Origin: Prosthecobacter algae
GTDB lineage: Bacteria; Verrucomicrobiota; Verrucomicrobiia; Verrucomicrobiales; Verrucomicrobiaceae
Length of the DNA stretch: 64,000 bases
Direction: 5' to 3'
NCBI RefSeq assembly: GCF_039542385.1
Contig: NZ_BAABIA010000002.1
Span: 62,001 to 126,000, forward strand
Below the pieces are notes generated by a model. The model was not told the origin of the DNA. It worked only from the letters and a program-made list of their open reading frames with translations, and did not search any database. Position numbers and translations under genes: made by a program. Positions 1-7,987 of the stretch are shown here, piece after piece (the stretch's first letter is position 1; each line of letters starts with the position of its first letter).

Positions 1-144
1 CGGCTGCGGCGTGCAGGCGTGCCGCGTGAAGTGTCCATGCGGCTCGTGAATCATGCTTCAGAACTGATTCACAAGGTTTACCAGCGCGAGAAGGCCGAAG
101 ATGTCGCGCAGTGGCGTGATGCCGTAAAGTTTGAGCCAGCTTAA
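1..144 (+). CDS. Tyrosine recombinase, C-terminal end (5' part outside window)
   Basis: The frame beginning at base 1 is open to a TAA at 142-144 and encodes the last 47 residues of a protein. The peptide has the usual end of a tyrosine recombinase catalytic domain: AGVPREVSMRLVNHAS, then IHKVYQR, whose Tyr would be the nucleophile. The upstream Arg and His residues lie outside the window. Its stop codon overlaps, tail to tail, the stop of the minus-strand gene that follows. Together with two further integrases at 21.8 and 26.6 kb, it shows that several site-specific elements are stacked here. The family call is fair; the subfamily cannot be judged from so short a piece. Confidence 0.6.
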   Translation, partial: RLRRAGVPREVSMRLVNHASELIHKVYQREKAEDVAQWRDAVKFEPA

Positions 145-602
145 ACGGGCGTGGTGGACGTGAGCAATCGGCAGGAATACTGGCGCTCACTCCAATGCAC
201 CGCGCAGGTTTCCGAAACCACATACCACTTGCCCGGCGGATTGCCTGAACCGTGATTCGCTCCCATGCAAGAGCACTCGCAATTAAGTCCAACGGCATCC
301 CAACAAGCGGGAGCGCATTTCTGCTGAACTTGGAAAGGGTGAATCACATAGATTTTTCCATATCGAGCCAGCGACCGTTTCACCACGTCTTCAAACCATG
401 CTTTGGGCAGTTCCCAGCACTTCCACTGCGGATTCCAGTTTGGCTGGTTCCGATGTCCCTCCTTCAGCCATTCGCGATTGCTCTTGTCGAATGGAAGCCT
501 CAGCAAAACGGGTTTGCGTCCAGGTTGCCTGAAGGCAACAGGAATCAGTTTTTGATTCCAGACAGCTTTGAGCTTGGGGTCTTGATTGGTGTTTTGAGAC
601 AT
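141..602 (-). CDS. Hypothetical accessory protein, 153 aa
   Basis: I do not recognise this 153-residue protein. The N-terminal two thirds is rich in Trp and basic residues (WNPQWKCWELPKAWFEDV). The C-terminal part has a Cys cluster (CAPACW, CECSC) that could bind metal. A GGTGGAGG ribosome site lies about 12 nt before the ATG, which supports the start. It is the last of a set of small minus-strand genes (ArdC, 5811-6074, 6595-6957) that share good ribosome sites and long GC-rich leaders, so it probably belongs to the transfer or establishment module of the element. No function is proposed. Confidence 0.55.
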   Translation of the reverse strand: MSQNTNQDPKLKAVWNQKLIPVAFRQPGRKPVLLRLPFDKSNREWLKEGHRNQPNWNPQWKCWELPKAWFEDVVKRSLARYGKIYVIHPFQVQQKCAPACWDAVGLNCECSCMGANHGSGNPPGKWYVVSETCAVHWSERQYSCRLLTSTTPV

Positions 603-1030
603 AGGAGTGACACCTCCACCTTGTTATGCAGTCTCCAGTCTAAACCTGCTGAAAGTGTCATGGAAGGGCGAAAAGCGTCGATTCAGTTACTTCGCAGACC
701 TGCGAAGAATAGGCCGCGACAGCGGCCCGTTGGGGTTGGCGTGGGCGGGCAAATCCAAAAAGTATTCGCAGAGCGAGCAAGCGAGCGGCGCGTCTGCTGG
801 AAAAATCCGCTGCCCCTATCGGGGCAGCGCTTCCATGTGCAGGTGCAGCTTTCGGTCGTGCGCCATACGGCAAGAGAGCGAAACGGCGCGGCGGTAGCTG
901 AGGCAATGATAAACCGTTGTGCGCGGCTGGCGGTCTTGGGTCGAGATGACGGCGACACGCCACGCGGGGCGCTGCCTGCCGTTCACGGTTGCGGCCCCCT
1001 TGTGGGGGCCGGTCATTCTGACGAGTGCAT
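603..1030. other. Non-coding GC-rich stretch with hairpins
   Basis: No convincing gene lies between the 153-aa gene and ardC. A 9-bp stem with a TATC loop is at 808-829 and an 8-bp stem with a TTGT loop is at 992-1011. The second lies 20 bp past the ardC stop and could end or stabilise that transcript, although it has no T-run. The stretch may act as the leader of the downstream minus-strand gene. Confidence 0.45.
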
Positions 1031-1930
1031 TCATGGGCGAGCTTGCTCCTGCTCAAGGTTCAAGATGTAGTTGGCGGCCTTCTGCGCCTGCGATGCGGCG
1101 CGGACAATCCAGCCTTTGGCGTCCTTGCTTTGCAGGGCATGAATCCAGCTTTGCAGGTAGCCGGCGGAGTTGGTGAGTTCATCCTCAATGATGCCAGCAT
1201 GGGCATTCAGGAACGAAGCGGCCATTTCTGCCACAAGCTCTTCCTCGGCGTAGGTCTTGCGGGCTGTGTCGCCGTCGGCGCTGATGCCGCGATTCTCCAG
1301 CAAGGTCTTGCGGGCAAGCCGTGAAGCATGGCCGGTGCTGTGGGCCAGCTCATGAAACAGCGTGGAATAATAAGCCTCCTCGCCTTCGAAGAATCGCCCC
1401 TCCGGCATGTGGACGCTATCAGTTGCGGGGCGATAGCAAGGAACCGCTGCCCCTTCGCGGATGGCTGGCGCGTTGGGCATAGCTGCCACGATAGCGCGGG
1501 CACGGTCGGTCTTTTCGGAAAGCGAAAGCTCTGGCAGGTTCTCCGGCGTGGGAAACTCGATGCCTTCAATCTGTGACGCATGGAACACGGTGTAAGCCTT
1601 CAAGAAGCGGCGTGTCTCGCCCTCCCCGTCCTCGGCGTGGCTGCCCTCGTCCTGCTTGTTGTAGGTGCCGTATTTGACGACAAGCGAACCCTTCTCGCCT
1701 TTGCGGACGTGTCCGCCAAGCTCCTTGGCCTGAATGAAGGTCAGGAAAAACGGGGAAGTGCAACGCAGACTCCCCAAAAGAAAGACGTTAATCCCCTGAT
1801 AGGCTCTGCCGGTGGCAAAGTTTCGGGGAAAACCCACCTTTGAAAAATAAGGCGACTTCCAGGGAATAACCCCGGCTTGTAGTTGGTCGATGATGCGGTC
1901 TGTAACCTGTGCGTAGATGTCTGATTTCAT
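1031..1930 (-). CDS. ardC: ArdC-like antirestriction protein, zincin-type
   Basis: A 299-residue protein of the ArdC/DUF1738 family: an N-terminal ssDNA-binding domain (begins MKSDIYAQVTDRIIDQL and contains PWKSPY and NFATGRAYQGIN) followed by a metallopeptidase-like domain with HELAHSTGH near residues 193-201. In known ArdC proteins these two parts bind single-stranded DNA and protect incoming DNA from restriction during conjugation. The frame is open 18 codons further upstream, but I place the start at 1930 because AGGAGG lies 7 nt before this ATG and the MKSDIY start matches the family. A leader of more than 550 bp with a multi-hairpin repeat precedes it. Its presence fits an element that enters new hosts by conjugation. 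Confidence 0.85.
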   Translation of the reverse strand: MKSDIYAQVTDRIIDQLQAGVIPWKSPYFSKVGFPRNFATGRAYQGINVFLLGSLRCTSPFFLTFIQAKELGGHVRKGEKGSLVVKYGTYNKQDEGSHAEDGEGETRRFLKAYTVFHASQIEGIEFPTPENLPELSLSEKTDRARAIVAAMPNAPAIREGAAVPCYRPATDSVHMPEGRFFEGEEAYYSTLFHELAHSTGHASRLARKTLLENRGISADGDTARKTYAEEELVAEMAASFLNAHAGIIEDELTNSAGYLQSWIHALQSKDAKGWIVRAASQAQKAANYILNLEQEQARP

Positions 1931-2481
1931 GATGATTCCTCCTGTTGCGGTTTTGCGCAAAGCACTCGCTCGCGCGCAAAACATGCGTGCCCACTGCCGG
2001 AGGATCGGGCGGGCAGTCAGAGGGAGGTCTCCGAAGGAGGGTGCCCTTTAGGGACAGCCTTTGGATGCCCTTGACGGCCCGAACGTCCGCGAGGCATCAA
2101 AGCCGCCCGATGCTGAGGGCGGCGCACTTCACGCGCTGACTAGCGCGGTGTCGTTTGGCACGGAGGCTGTAGCGGCGTAGTCGCAGGGAACCGGAGCGAA
2201 GCGGATGCCGCCTCGGTGCGCAAAGGTGGAGGAACTGGCATGGTTCACGGAAAGACGCGGGTCGGCTCGTTGCCGACAGTGAGCGGCTTTATGGGAACGG
2301 TGCTAGGCGGTAGGATAAAACACCTGCGCAGCATGGCGGGATTGGGGAAGCGCAGCGGCCAATGCCGCCTTGCTGCCCGTATGGCGGATGGGGCGCAAGC
2401 TGGCCTTTTGGACGAATGCGCCGCGAGTGACGAAGGAGGGAAAGCGGGCGCAGTCACGCCGCAAGGCTTCGGCCAAAAGGT
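1931..2481. other. Long GC-rich leader upstream of ardC
   Basis: About 550 bp between ardC and the first hairpin repeat. Frames here are short, overlap on both strands and lack ribosome sites or recognisable protein motifs, so I read it as non-coding. Similar but shorter spacers separate repeat copies 2 and 3 from their minus-strand genes. The 2587-2859 interval on the other side is also without a supported gene and presumably holds the promoter of the ABC-3C operon. Confidence 0.45.
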
Positions 2482-2586
2482 GGGCTTGCTCGCGGCAGGT
2501 GGTGCGGAGCCGAGGGCGTTACGGGACACCTCCCGTTAGAATGGGTAGCGCCCCACGCAGTAGGCGCGAGGGAAAGCCTTTTCCCC
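2482..2586. repeat. Multi-hairpin repeat, copy 1
   Basis: First of three copies (also 6427-6532 and 7196-7269) of an intergenic element. The core from about 2513 folds as three consecutive hairpins: ACGGGA/TCCCGT at 2521-2536, GCGCC/GGCGC at 2548-2567 and GGGAAA/TTTCCC at 2570-2585. Copies 1 and 3 are nearly identical across the core, and the few differences include hairpin loops. Similarity between copies 1 and 2 extends about 25 bp further left. All copies lie upstream of a minus-strand accessory gene. Confidence 0.85.
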
Positions 2587-2859
2587 ACTTCAAAAACCAA
2601 AGAATTGAATGGGAGAAAAATCACAAACGATACCTGTGCCTGCCTCAAAAATGAAATCTCCTCGAGGACCGACGCCCAACTTGCAAGAATCGCTAAAGTG
2701 TGGATGTTCAAGGAACCTCGAACAACCCGCAACAAAAACAATGCCTCCGCGAGCACGATGCGTAGTTCACGAGGGAATTCGCGCTGACGATGGACATTCA
2801 GAAAAAAGCCCAATATAACGAAAGAACGCCCCCAAAACAGTCCTACAGGAACGTGAAAA

Positions 2860-3762
2860 ATGGATCTGAAGCAAGCCTACTACGAGCTGCGATTTGAAAA
2901 TGCTTTCCGCAGCACAAAGGGCGATGCGTTTCAGACATTCTTTGAGAAGCTAATGGGCCTTGTTTACAAGGCTGATTTCATGGCCTGCCGTCCGTGGGGC
3001 AATCAAGGTGACCGTAAAAATGATGGCTTTTTGAAATCTGAACGACGACTTTTTCAGGTTTACGCTCCAAATGAAATGGAGGCCGCCAAGGCAATCGACA
3101 AGATTACAGAGGACTTCGCGGGAGCGATGGTGCATTGGGGGCATGACTTCGACAAGTGGGTATTTGCCCACAACGCGGTGGATGGCCTCCCTCCTCACGT
3201 TCAGGCTTTGATCTTGAAACTGGAAAAAGACAATAGCGGTATAAAACTAGAGCCTTGGGGATTGGAGGAGTTTCGTCTTATTTTTCGGAAAATCTCAGAA
3301 GATGATCTCGCAGCGTGGTTTGGCCCCGTGCCGTCCGAGCAGACAAAACTTGAACTTGGCTTCGGCGATTTGCAGATTGTGCTAGAAAGAGTAGCTGATC
3401 ACCCGGTTGTGCCCAATCAGCAGGTTAAAGATGTGCCAATGAGGAAAATTGAGGCAAATGCTCTGTCAGAAAGCGTCGCCACGCTGTTGAAAGCAGGAAT
3501 GGCAAAAGCTCCCTTGGTGGCAGACTTCTTCAACAGGTGGCATGACGAGACGTTTGGGGAAAGAGTTGCGGTTGCCTTCCGAAACAAATATCAGGAGCTA
3601 CGAGGCAAATCTGGACCCGACCAAATTTTCTCAGACTTGGAATCATGGGCTGGCGGAGCAGAACGCGGCACGCCAAAGCATCAATTAGCAGTGCTGGCCG
3701 TTTTGGCTTACTACTTTGACAGTTGCGATATTTTCGAAGAACCGAGGGGTGTGACGCCATGA
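2860..3762 (+). CDS. ABC-three-component system nuclease-like effector
   Basis: A 300-residue protein, first gene of a three-gene operon. The N-terminal region (about residues 20-90) has the layout of a restriction-endonuclease-like domain as found in ABC-3C effectors: a helix with AFQTFFEKLM, then GDRKNDGFL and FQVYAP, in which Asp and Gln take the places of core catalytic residues. The rest is probably the C-terminal domain that docks on the partner proteins. A weak AGGAA site lies about 10 nt before the ATG. The stop overlaps the next start (ATGA), so the products are probably made together and act as one complex. The ABC-3C context is strong; the nuclease activity is inferred. Confidence 0.7.
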   Translation: MDLKQAYYELRFENAFRSTKGDAFQTFFEKLMGLVYKADFMACRPWGNQGDRKNDGFLKSERRLFQVYAPNEMEAAKAIDKITEDFAGAMVHWGHDFDKWVFAHNAVDGLPPHVQALILKLEKDNSGIKLEPWGLEEFRLIFRKISEDDLAAWFGPVPSEQTKLELGFGDLQIVLERVADHPVVPNQQVKDVPMRKIEANALSESVATLLKAGMAKAPLVADFFNRWHDETFGERVAVAFRNKYQELRGKSGPDQIFSDLESWAGGAERGTPKHQLAVLAVLAYYFDSCDIFEEPRGVTP

Positions 3763-4010
3763 TTCTTCCTACCAAACACCTTTCTCAAGATCGAGCGATC
3801 CTCACGGTAGGCGCAAGAATCCTCCAACATTTGTCCCAGGCCAAGACGATTTCCTCCCTGTGGGAAGAGCTGCCCCGAAATTCTGCTGGGCGAAGTGATG
3901 CGCCACAGTTGCGCTACGACGCATTCGTTCTCGCACTTGATCTCTTGTTCATGATTGGTGCAATCGAGGTTCAAGAGGGTCTCCTAACGAAAAGGAAGGT
4001 GCCAGTATGA
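3759..4010 (+). CDS. ABC-three-component system middle component
   Basis: An 83-residue protein starting MILPTKHLSQDRAIL. That opening and the alternation LLTVGARILQHL...SLWEEL are typical of the small middle components (MC6-like) that bridge effector and ATPase in ABC-3C systems. I chose the ATG at 3759, inside the stop region of the upstream gene, over the longer frame that opens at 3723, because ATGA coupling is repeated at the next junction and the family begins with this Met. It is likely a wHTH-type adaptor with no catalytic role. Confidence 0.7.
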   Translation: MILPTKHLSQDRAILTVGARILQHLSQAKTISSLWEELPRNSAGRSDAPQLRYDAFVLALDLLFMIGAIEVQEGLLTKRKVPV

Positions 4011-5728
4011 TCCATCGCATTTTCAGCAGTTTGGAGACATTCAAAGGACTTGAGTTCAAAACAGGACTTAATGTTCTGATCGCGCAGAAGGAAGATGGAG
4101 CGACTGATAAACAGACTCGAAACCGTGCGGGGAAAACAAGTCTAGTCGAAATCATCCATTTTCTAACGGGGGCTGATGCGGGCAAGGACTCCCTTTGTCG
4201 ATCAACCGCGCTGAGCGAGCAAACGTTCGGTATGGAACTCGACGTTGGAGGAGAGCGCATCAAGGTGTCGAGGTCAGGAAAAGAAAAATCGAAGATCGAA
4301 GTTGGGGGTGGAAGTTTTCTCGGAGGAAAGACGAGGCTCACAAATTCCGAGTGGGTCGATGTGCTTGGAGAGAAGATGTTTGGTTTGCACACGATTGAGG
4401 AAGATTCCGGGCGCGCGCCGACATTTCGGTCGCTCTTTGCATATTTTGTTCGTCGCCAGCTAAGCGGTGCGTTCACGACGCCCGAAAAACAGGCGGCCAT
4501 GCAGCAGGCCGGAGACTATCAAGTGGCATTGTTGTTTCTGCTTGGGTTAGACTGGAAAATCGCGAGTGACTGGCAGAAAGTTCGTGATCGTGAAAAGACT
4601 CTCAAGGAACTTAAAACTGCTGCGGGCACGGGTGCCTTTGGCAGCATCATCGGCAAAGCATCTGACCTGAGGACCGAACTGACAGTCGCCGAGGCCCGTT
4701 TGAGCGCCCTCAAAGCTCAAATTGCATCTTTTCGTATTCTTCCACAATACGACGAACTAGAGGCTGAGGTAAACCGCCTTACACGGGAAACCAAGGAGCT
4801 TCTGAATTCAAACACGATTGACAAAGCTACAGTCGGCGATTTGCAGAAGGCTATACAAAGCGAGACTCCGCCATCGCTTACAGAGTTAGAGGGTATTTAT
4901 GCAGAGGCAGGGATTGTTTTGCCTGGAGTTGCGATCAAGCGTTACGAAGAGGTCAAAAGTTTCCATGAATCAGTAGTGCGCAATCGTCGTGACTACTTGA
5001 CTGGTGAATTAGAAGCTGTTCAAGCACGCATCACCTCGCGTGAACGCACAAAAGCCTCTTTGGATGCACGCCGCGCCGAGGTGATGAACATATTACAAAG
5101 TCATGGGGCACTTGAGCAGTTCGTCCAGCTACAGGGGGAAGCAGGGCGATTGGAAGCAGAGGTGGAATCTCTGCGGCAGCGATTCGAGTCTGCTGAGCAA
5201 TTGGAAGGCTCCAAGAATGAGTTGGAAATTGAACGTAACAGGCTCACATTGCGTTTACGCCGGGATTTTTCTGAGCAAAAAGATCGTCTGTCGGAGGCCA
5301 TTCTCGCCTTTGAGGAAACCTCAAAGGGGCTCTATGAATCGGCAGGAAGCATGACTATAGAAGAAACTTCAAATGGGCCTGTGTTTCAGTTTCCAATGCA
5401 AGGCTCGCGTAGCAAAGGCATCAAAAACATGCAGATTTTCTGTTTTGACATGATGCTTATGCGCTTGTGTGCAAAGCGTGGCATTGGTCCTGGCTTTTTG
5501 GTTCACGATAGCCATCTTTTTGACGGGGTTGATGGCCGCCAGGTCATTAGCGCCCTTCAAGTTGGAGCCAAAACTGCGAAGGAATTGGGTGTGCAGTATA
5601 TCGTCACAATGAACGAGGATGACGCTTTCAAAGAAAAGATCGAAGGCTTTGATTTGAAAGACTACATGCTTCCCGTCGTCCTGACTGATGCTAAGGAGGA
5701 TGGGGGCTTATTTGGGTTTAGGTTTTAG
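4007..5728 (+). CDS. ABC-three-component system ATPase, DUF2326 / SMC-like
   Basis: A 573-residue SMC/Rad50-like ATPase. The N-terminus carries a divergent P-loop (NRAGKTSLVEII, near residue 42). The middle is a long coiled coil (about residues 180-440). The C-terminal DUF2326 part contains GFLVHDSHLFDGVDGRQ, the Walker-B-like segment of this family. It would be the sensor or motor that controls the effector encoded two genes upstream, probably in phage or plasmid defence. Translation is coupled to the middle component by an ATGA overlap. A weak inverted repeat (AGTCAG/CTGACT) followed by TTTT lies just after the stop and may end the operon. Confidence 0.8.
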   Translation: MIHRIFSSLETFKGLEFKTGLNVLIAQKEDGATDKQTRNRAGKTSLVEIIHFLTGADAGKDSLCRSTALSEQTFGMELDVGGERIKVSRSGKEKSKIEVGGGSFLGGKTRLTNSEWVDVLGEKMFGLHTIEEDSGRAPTFRSLFAYFVRRQLSGAFTTPEKQAAMQQAGDYQVALLFLLGLDWKIASDWQKVRDREKTLKELKTAAGTGAFGSIIGKASDLRTELTVAEARLSALKAQIASFRILPQYDELEAEVNRLTRETKELLNSNTIDKATVGDLQKAIQSETPPSLTELEGIYAEAGIVLPGVAIKRYEEVKSFHESVVRNRRDYLTGELEAVQARITSRERTKASLDARRAEVMNILQSHGALEQFVQLQGEAGRLEAEVESLRQRFESAEQLEGSKNELEIERNRLTLRLRRDFSEQKDRLSEAILAFEETSKGLYESAGSMTIEETSNGPVFQFPMQGSRSKGIKNMQIFCFDMMLMRLCAKRGIGPGFLVHDSHLFDGVDGRQVISALQVGAKTAKELGVQYIVTMNEDDAFKEKIEGFDLKDYMLPVVLTDAKEDGGLFGFRF

Positions 5729-5810
5729 TCAGTTCGTAAGGTTCAGTCGAATCGGAAGCTGACTTTTGGTTAACCGCACGCAATAGGCGAAAAGGAAGGG
5801 TTTCCCTCCC

Positions 5811-6074
5811 TCACTCCACGTTGTATTCATCGTCAGGATTGTGCGCCACCTCGGTAACGTAGTATTCGAGTCGGTTCACAAAGCGGCAGCCGTTGATGAT
5901 AACGGCATCGCCTGAATCAGGGCAATCAACCAGCGTCCAGATTTTATGGGGGGCCTGCGTCTTGAGGAATTCCCAATCGGAATGCGTGTCGAAGGCAATG
6001 TGGTCTGTGCCGGGTTTGGTGATGGGCTTGAACTGGTCGAACCACGCACCGTATTCGAGTTGAATGAACGCCAT
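5811..6074 (-). CDS. Hypothetical small accessory protein, 87 aa
   Basis: An 87-residue acidic protein (MAFIQLEYGAWFDQFKPI...) that I cannot place in a named family. The AAGGAGATAACCT-ATG start region is very strong, so the gene is almost certainly translated. It faces the same way as ardC and 6595-6957 and, like them, follows a non-coding leader containing the multi-hairpin repeat (copy 2). That organisation suggests a role in establishment of transferred DNA, which is inference only. Confidence 0.7.
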   Translation of the reverse strand: MAFIQLEYGAWFDQFKPITKPGTDHIAFDTHSDWEFLKTQAPHKIWTLVDCPDSGDAVIINGCRFVNRLEYYVTEVAHNPDDEYNVE

Positions 6075-6426
6075 AGGTTATCTCCTTTCAGTGTTGAGGC
6101 TGCGCCTTTCGCGGCCTGATGGCCTAGCCAGAAAGGCCCCATGAGGCGGGACGGAGTGAACCGATCACAGCGGAGAATTGGGGGGCGACCTTCAGGGGGA
6201 GCCGATTGTCCGCTTGAACGGACTGGCGGGGGCTTTAGCGATGCCATAAACAGGCACGCGTGCGCAGGCGTTGACACAGGAGACGCCGATTGTCGCTTTC
6301 AACGATGACGTGCTGGGCAGTGAGCTTGAAGCGCAGCGGAAAGAGAAGCTGCCGGGCAACCACTTCGGGGGATTGGGAAAGCAAGCTGGCCGCTGGAAAG
6401 GTAAAGCCGCAGGCCCGTCCAGCGGT
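6075..6426. other. Non-coding leader between small gene and repeat copy 2
   Basis: GC-rich spacer of about 350 bp with no supportable gene. It mirrors the leaders upstream of ardC and of the DUF6876-like gene and would form the 5' part of the 87-aa gene's transcript if transcription begins in the repeat. Confidence 0.4.
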
Positions 6427-6532
6427 GGGCTTGCTTGCGGCAGGCTGGCGCGGAGCCGAGGGCGTTACGGGACACTTCCCGTTAGAATGGGTAGCGACTC
6501 ACGCAGTAGGCGCGAGGGAAAGGCTTTTCCCA
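6427..6532. repeat. Multi-hairpin repeat, copy 2
   Basis: Second copy. The first hairpin is preserved with a changed loop (CACT instead of CACC), the middle stem is weakened (GCGAC instead of GCGCC), and the GGGAAA/TTTCCC hairpin is intact at 6516-6531. It shares an additional GCTTGC-GCGGCAGG flank with copy 1. Confidence 0.85.
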
Positions 6533-6594
6533 CCAAATGCAGGGATTCAGAAAAGTAGCCCCCCTCCGGTGGATACCAGAGGGGGTATGCCGAG

Positions 6595-6957
6595 CTAATA
6601 CTCGCTCGGCAACATCATCACGCTGTTCGTGAAGTAGAGGGAGATTTCATCCAGCGGGAAATCGGTGAACTCGATTTCCTTGGAGAAGACGATTCGGCCA
6701 TTGCCATCGTCGCAAGCCAGCGTGGCGGCGTGGTCAGAATTGACCTTGAGACGCCACGTCTGAAATTCTTCGGCGGTGACGGCTGGGATTGATTGAGCGA
6801 AAGCAATCTCATCAAGCAGCCAATAGGCACCGCCTGCCTCGGCGACGTGCTGAACACCATCGGTGTAAAGCACGTTGCGTGCGAGGCCATGGCGATACCA
6901 CTGGTCGGTTCCGGTGAATTGGCGAAGGTCGGCTTTGCTGAGTGTTTTCTGTGTCAT
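6595..6957 (-). CDS. DUF6876-family protein
   Basis: A 120-residue protein resembling DUF6876, a family found on proteobacterial and other plasmids and integrative elements: LRQFTGTDQWYRHGL, LYTDGVQHVAEAGGAYWLLDEIA and a C-terminal FTDFPLDEISLYFTN. The function of the family is unknown. The start is supported by AAGGAG 8-9 nt before the ATG. It is the nearest gene downstream of hairpin repeat copy 3 and lies between the two defence systems. Confidence 0.75.
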   Translation of the reverse strand: MTQKTLSKADLRQFTGTDQWYRHGLARNVLYTDGVQHVAEAGGAYWLLDEIAFAQSIPAVTAEEFQTWRLKVNSDHAATLACDDGNGRIVFSKEIEFTDFPLDEISLYFTNSVMMLPSEY

Positions 6958-7195
6958 ATATGGCTCCTTGTTTTGTTGATTGCCCCATTGCGGGACAGCG
7001 GTTCAAGGAGCTGGGGTCATGAGGCTGGCGGTCATGCCCCGAACACGGGAGCGCAGCGAATGGAGCGGGCACGGGGTTGACGGCCAGACGGCCCCAGCCA
7101 AAACCGCGCCCCAGGCCGCAGGGGCAAAAACAGGGAGCCGCACAGGAAGCACGGGCCGAACCGGAGCGTCACCGCGCCGACGAAGAGAGCCACGG
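6958..7195. other. Leader between DUF6876-like gene and repeat copy 3
   Basis: About 240 bp of GC-rich sequence without a credible gene. It completes the pattern of repeat, spacer and small minus-strand gene seen three times in the first 7.3 kb. Confidence 0.4.
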
Positions 7196-7269
7196 AGGGC
7201 GTTACGGGACACCTCCCGTTAGAATGGGTAGCGCCCCACGCAGTAGGCGCGAGGGAAAGGCTTTTCCCA
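7196..7269. repeat. Multi-hairpin repeat, copy 3
   Basis: Third copy, core only, nearly identical to copy 1. The last hairpin differs in the loop (GGC against GCC) while its GGGAAA/TTTCCC stem is kept, which points to selection on structure rather than on sequence alone. Confidence 0.85.
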
Positions 7270-7303
7270 GCACATTAATGCTAAAGCGGAAACCGTAGAA
7301 AGA

Positions 7304-7987
7304 TCACACTTCCTCTTCGAGGATCTGCCCATGTTCTTTAAGCCATGCCTTAGCTTTTTCAGCGGTAGGACAATTTGCTCGCACGATGTTCCAGAATCGC
7401 GGGGTATGGTTTCCCTCCATCAGATGAGCCAGCTCATGCACGATCACATAGTCGATGACAAACATCGGTGCCTTGATCAATCGCCAGTTGAAACTGACAT
7501 TGCTCTTTACCGTGCAGGAGCCCCACCGGTATCGGTTCCGCACAATATTGACCTCAGCCACCTTCACGCCTAGAGCATCCGCATAACGCTTCACTCGCGG
7601 CAGAATGGTCTCTTTAGCGCGATTGAGATACCAATCCCGCAAAACTTCACGCCGCCGAGACTGCTGAATCAGGGGGATCATAAATCGACGTGAAAACTCG
7701 ACCATGCCGCTTTTAGTTTCTGTCACTTCAATGCGGTATTCCCGCCCGAGATAAGGGGCGGATTCGCCGTTCACAAGCTCCTTTCCGGGGGCGTGAGGTG
7801 CCTGATACTTTTGGGTGTGATTTATTTTGTCGAACAACCACTGGCGCTTACTCTCCACCACCCGTCGAATCGTTTCTTCGGCGGTTCCTTCAGGCGCATG
7901 AATTATGATAGAGCGATCACGCTCCACTGTTATCGTGAGCTTCTTACGCTTGGGCGAACGAACGATCTTATAGTTCAATTTGATCAT
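7304..7987 (-). CDS. M48-type (YgjP/DUF45) metallopeptidase linked to hsdR
   Basis: A 227-residue protein of the YgjP/DUF45 zincin family. HELAH at 184-188 gives the zinc ligands and general base, and RYRWGSC (153-159) is the conserved strand before it. Proteins of this family are often encoded right after hsdR. Here the ATG overlaps the hsdR stop (ATGA), so the two are translationally coupled. Its substrate is unknown; processing or turnover of a restriction subunit would fit the position. It is the last gene of the minus-strand operon and ends about 35 bp from hairpin repeat copy 3. Confidence 0.8.
   Translation of the reverse strand: MIKLNYKIVRSPKRKKLTITVERDRSIIIHAPEGTAEETIRRVVESKRQWLFDKINHTQKYQAPHAPGKELVNGESAPYLGREYRIEVTETKSGMVEFSRRFMIPLIQQSRRREVLRDWYLNRAKETILPRVKRYADALGVKVAEVNIVRNRYRWGSCTVKSNVSFNWRLIKAPMFVIDYVIVHELAHLMEGNHTPRFWNIVRANCPTAEKAKAWLKEHGQILEEEV

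Noticed and set aside
252-1070. A 272-codon plus-strand frame across the first kilobase
   Set aside because: It is antisense to the 153-aa gene over half its length, has no ribosome site, and the rest lies in a hairpin-rich leader with frames open on both strands.
2216-2818. Several 60-107-codon frames before the ABC-3C operon
   Set aside because: They overlap the hairpin repeat, lack initiation signals and protein-like composition, and read as leader and promoter DNA.
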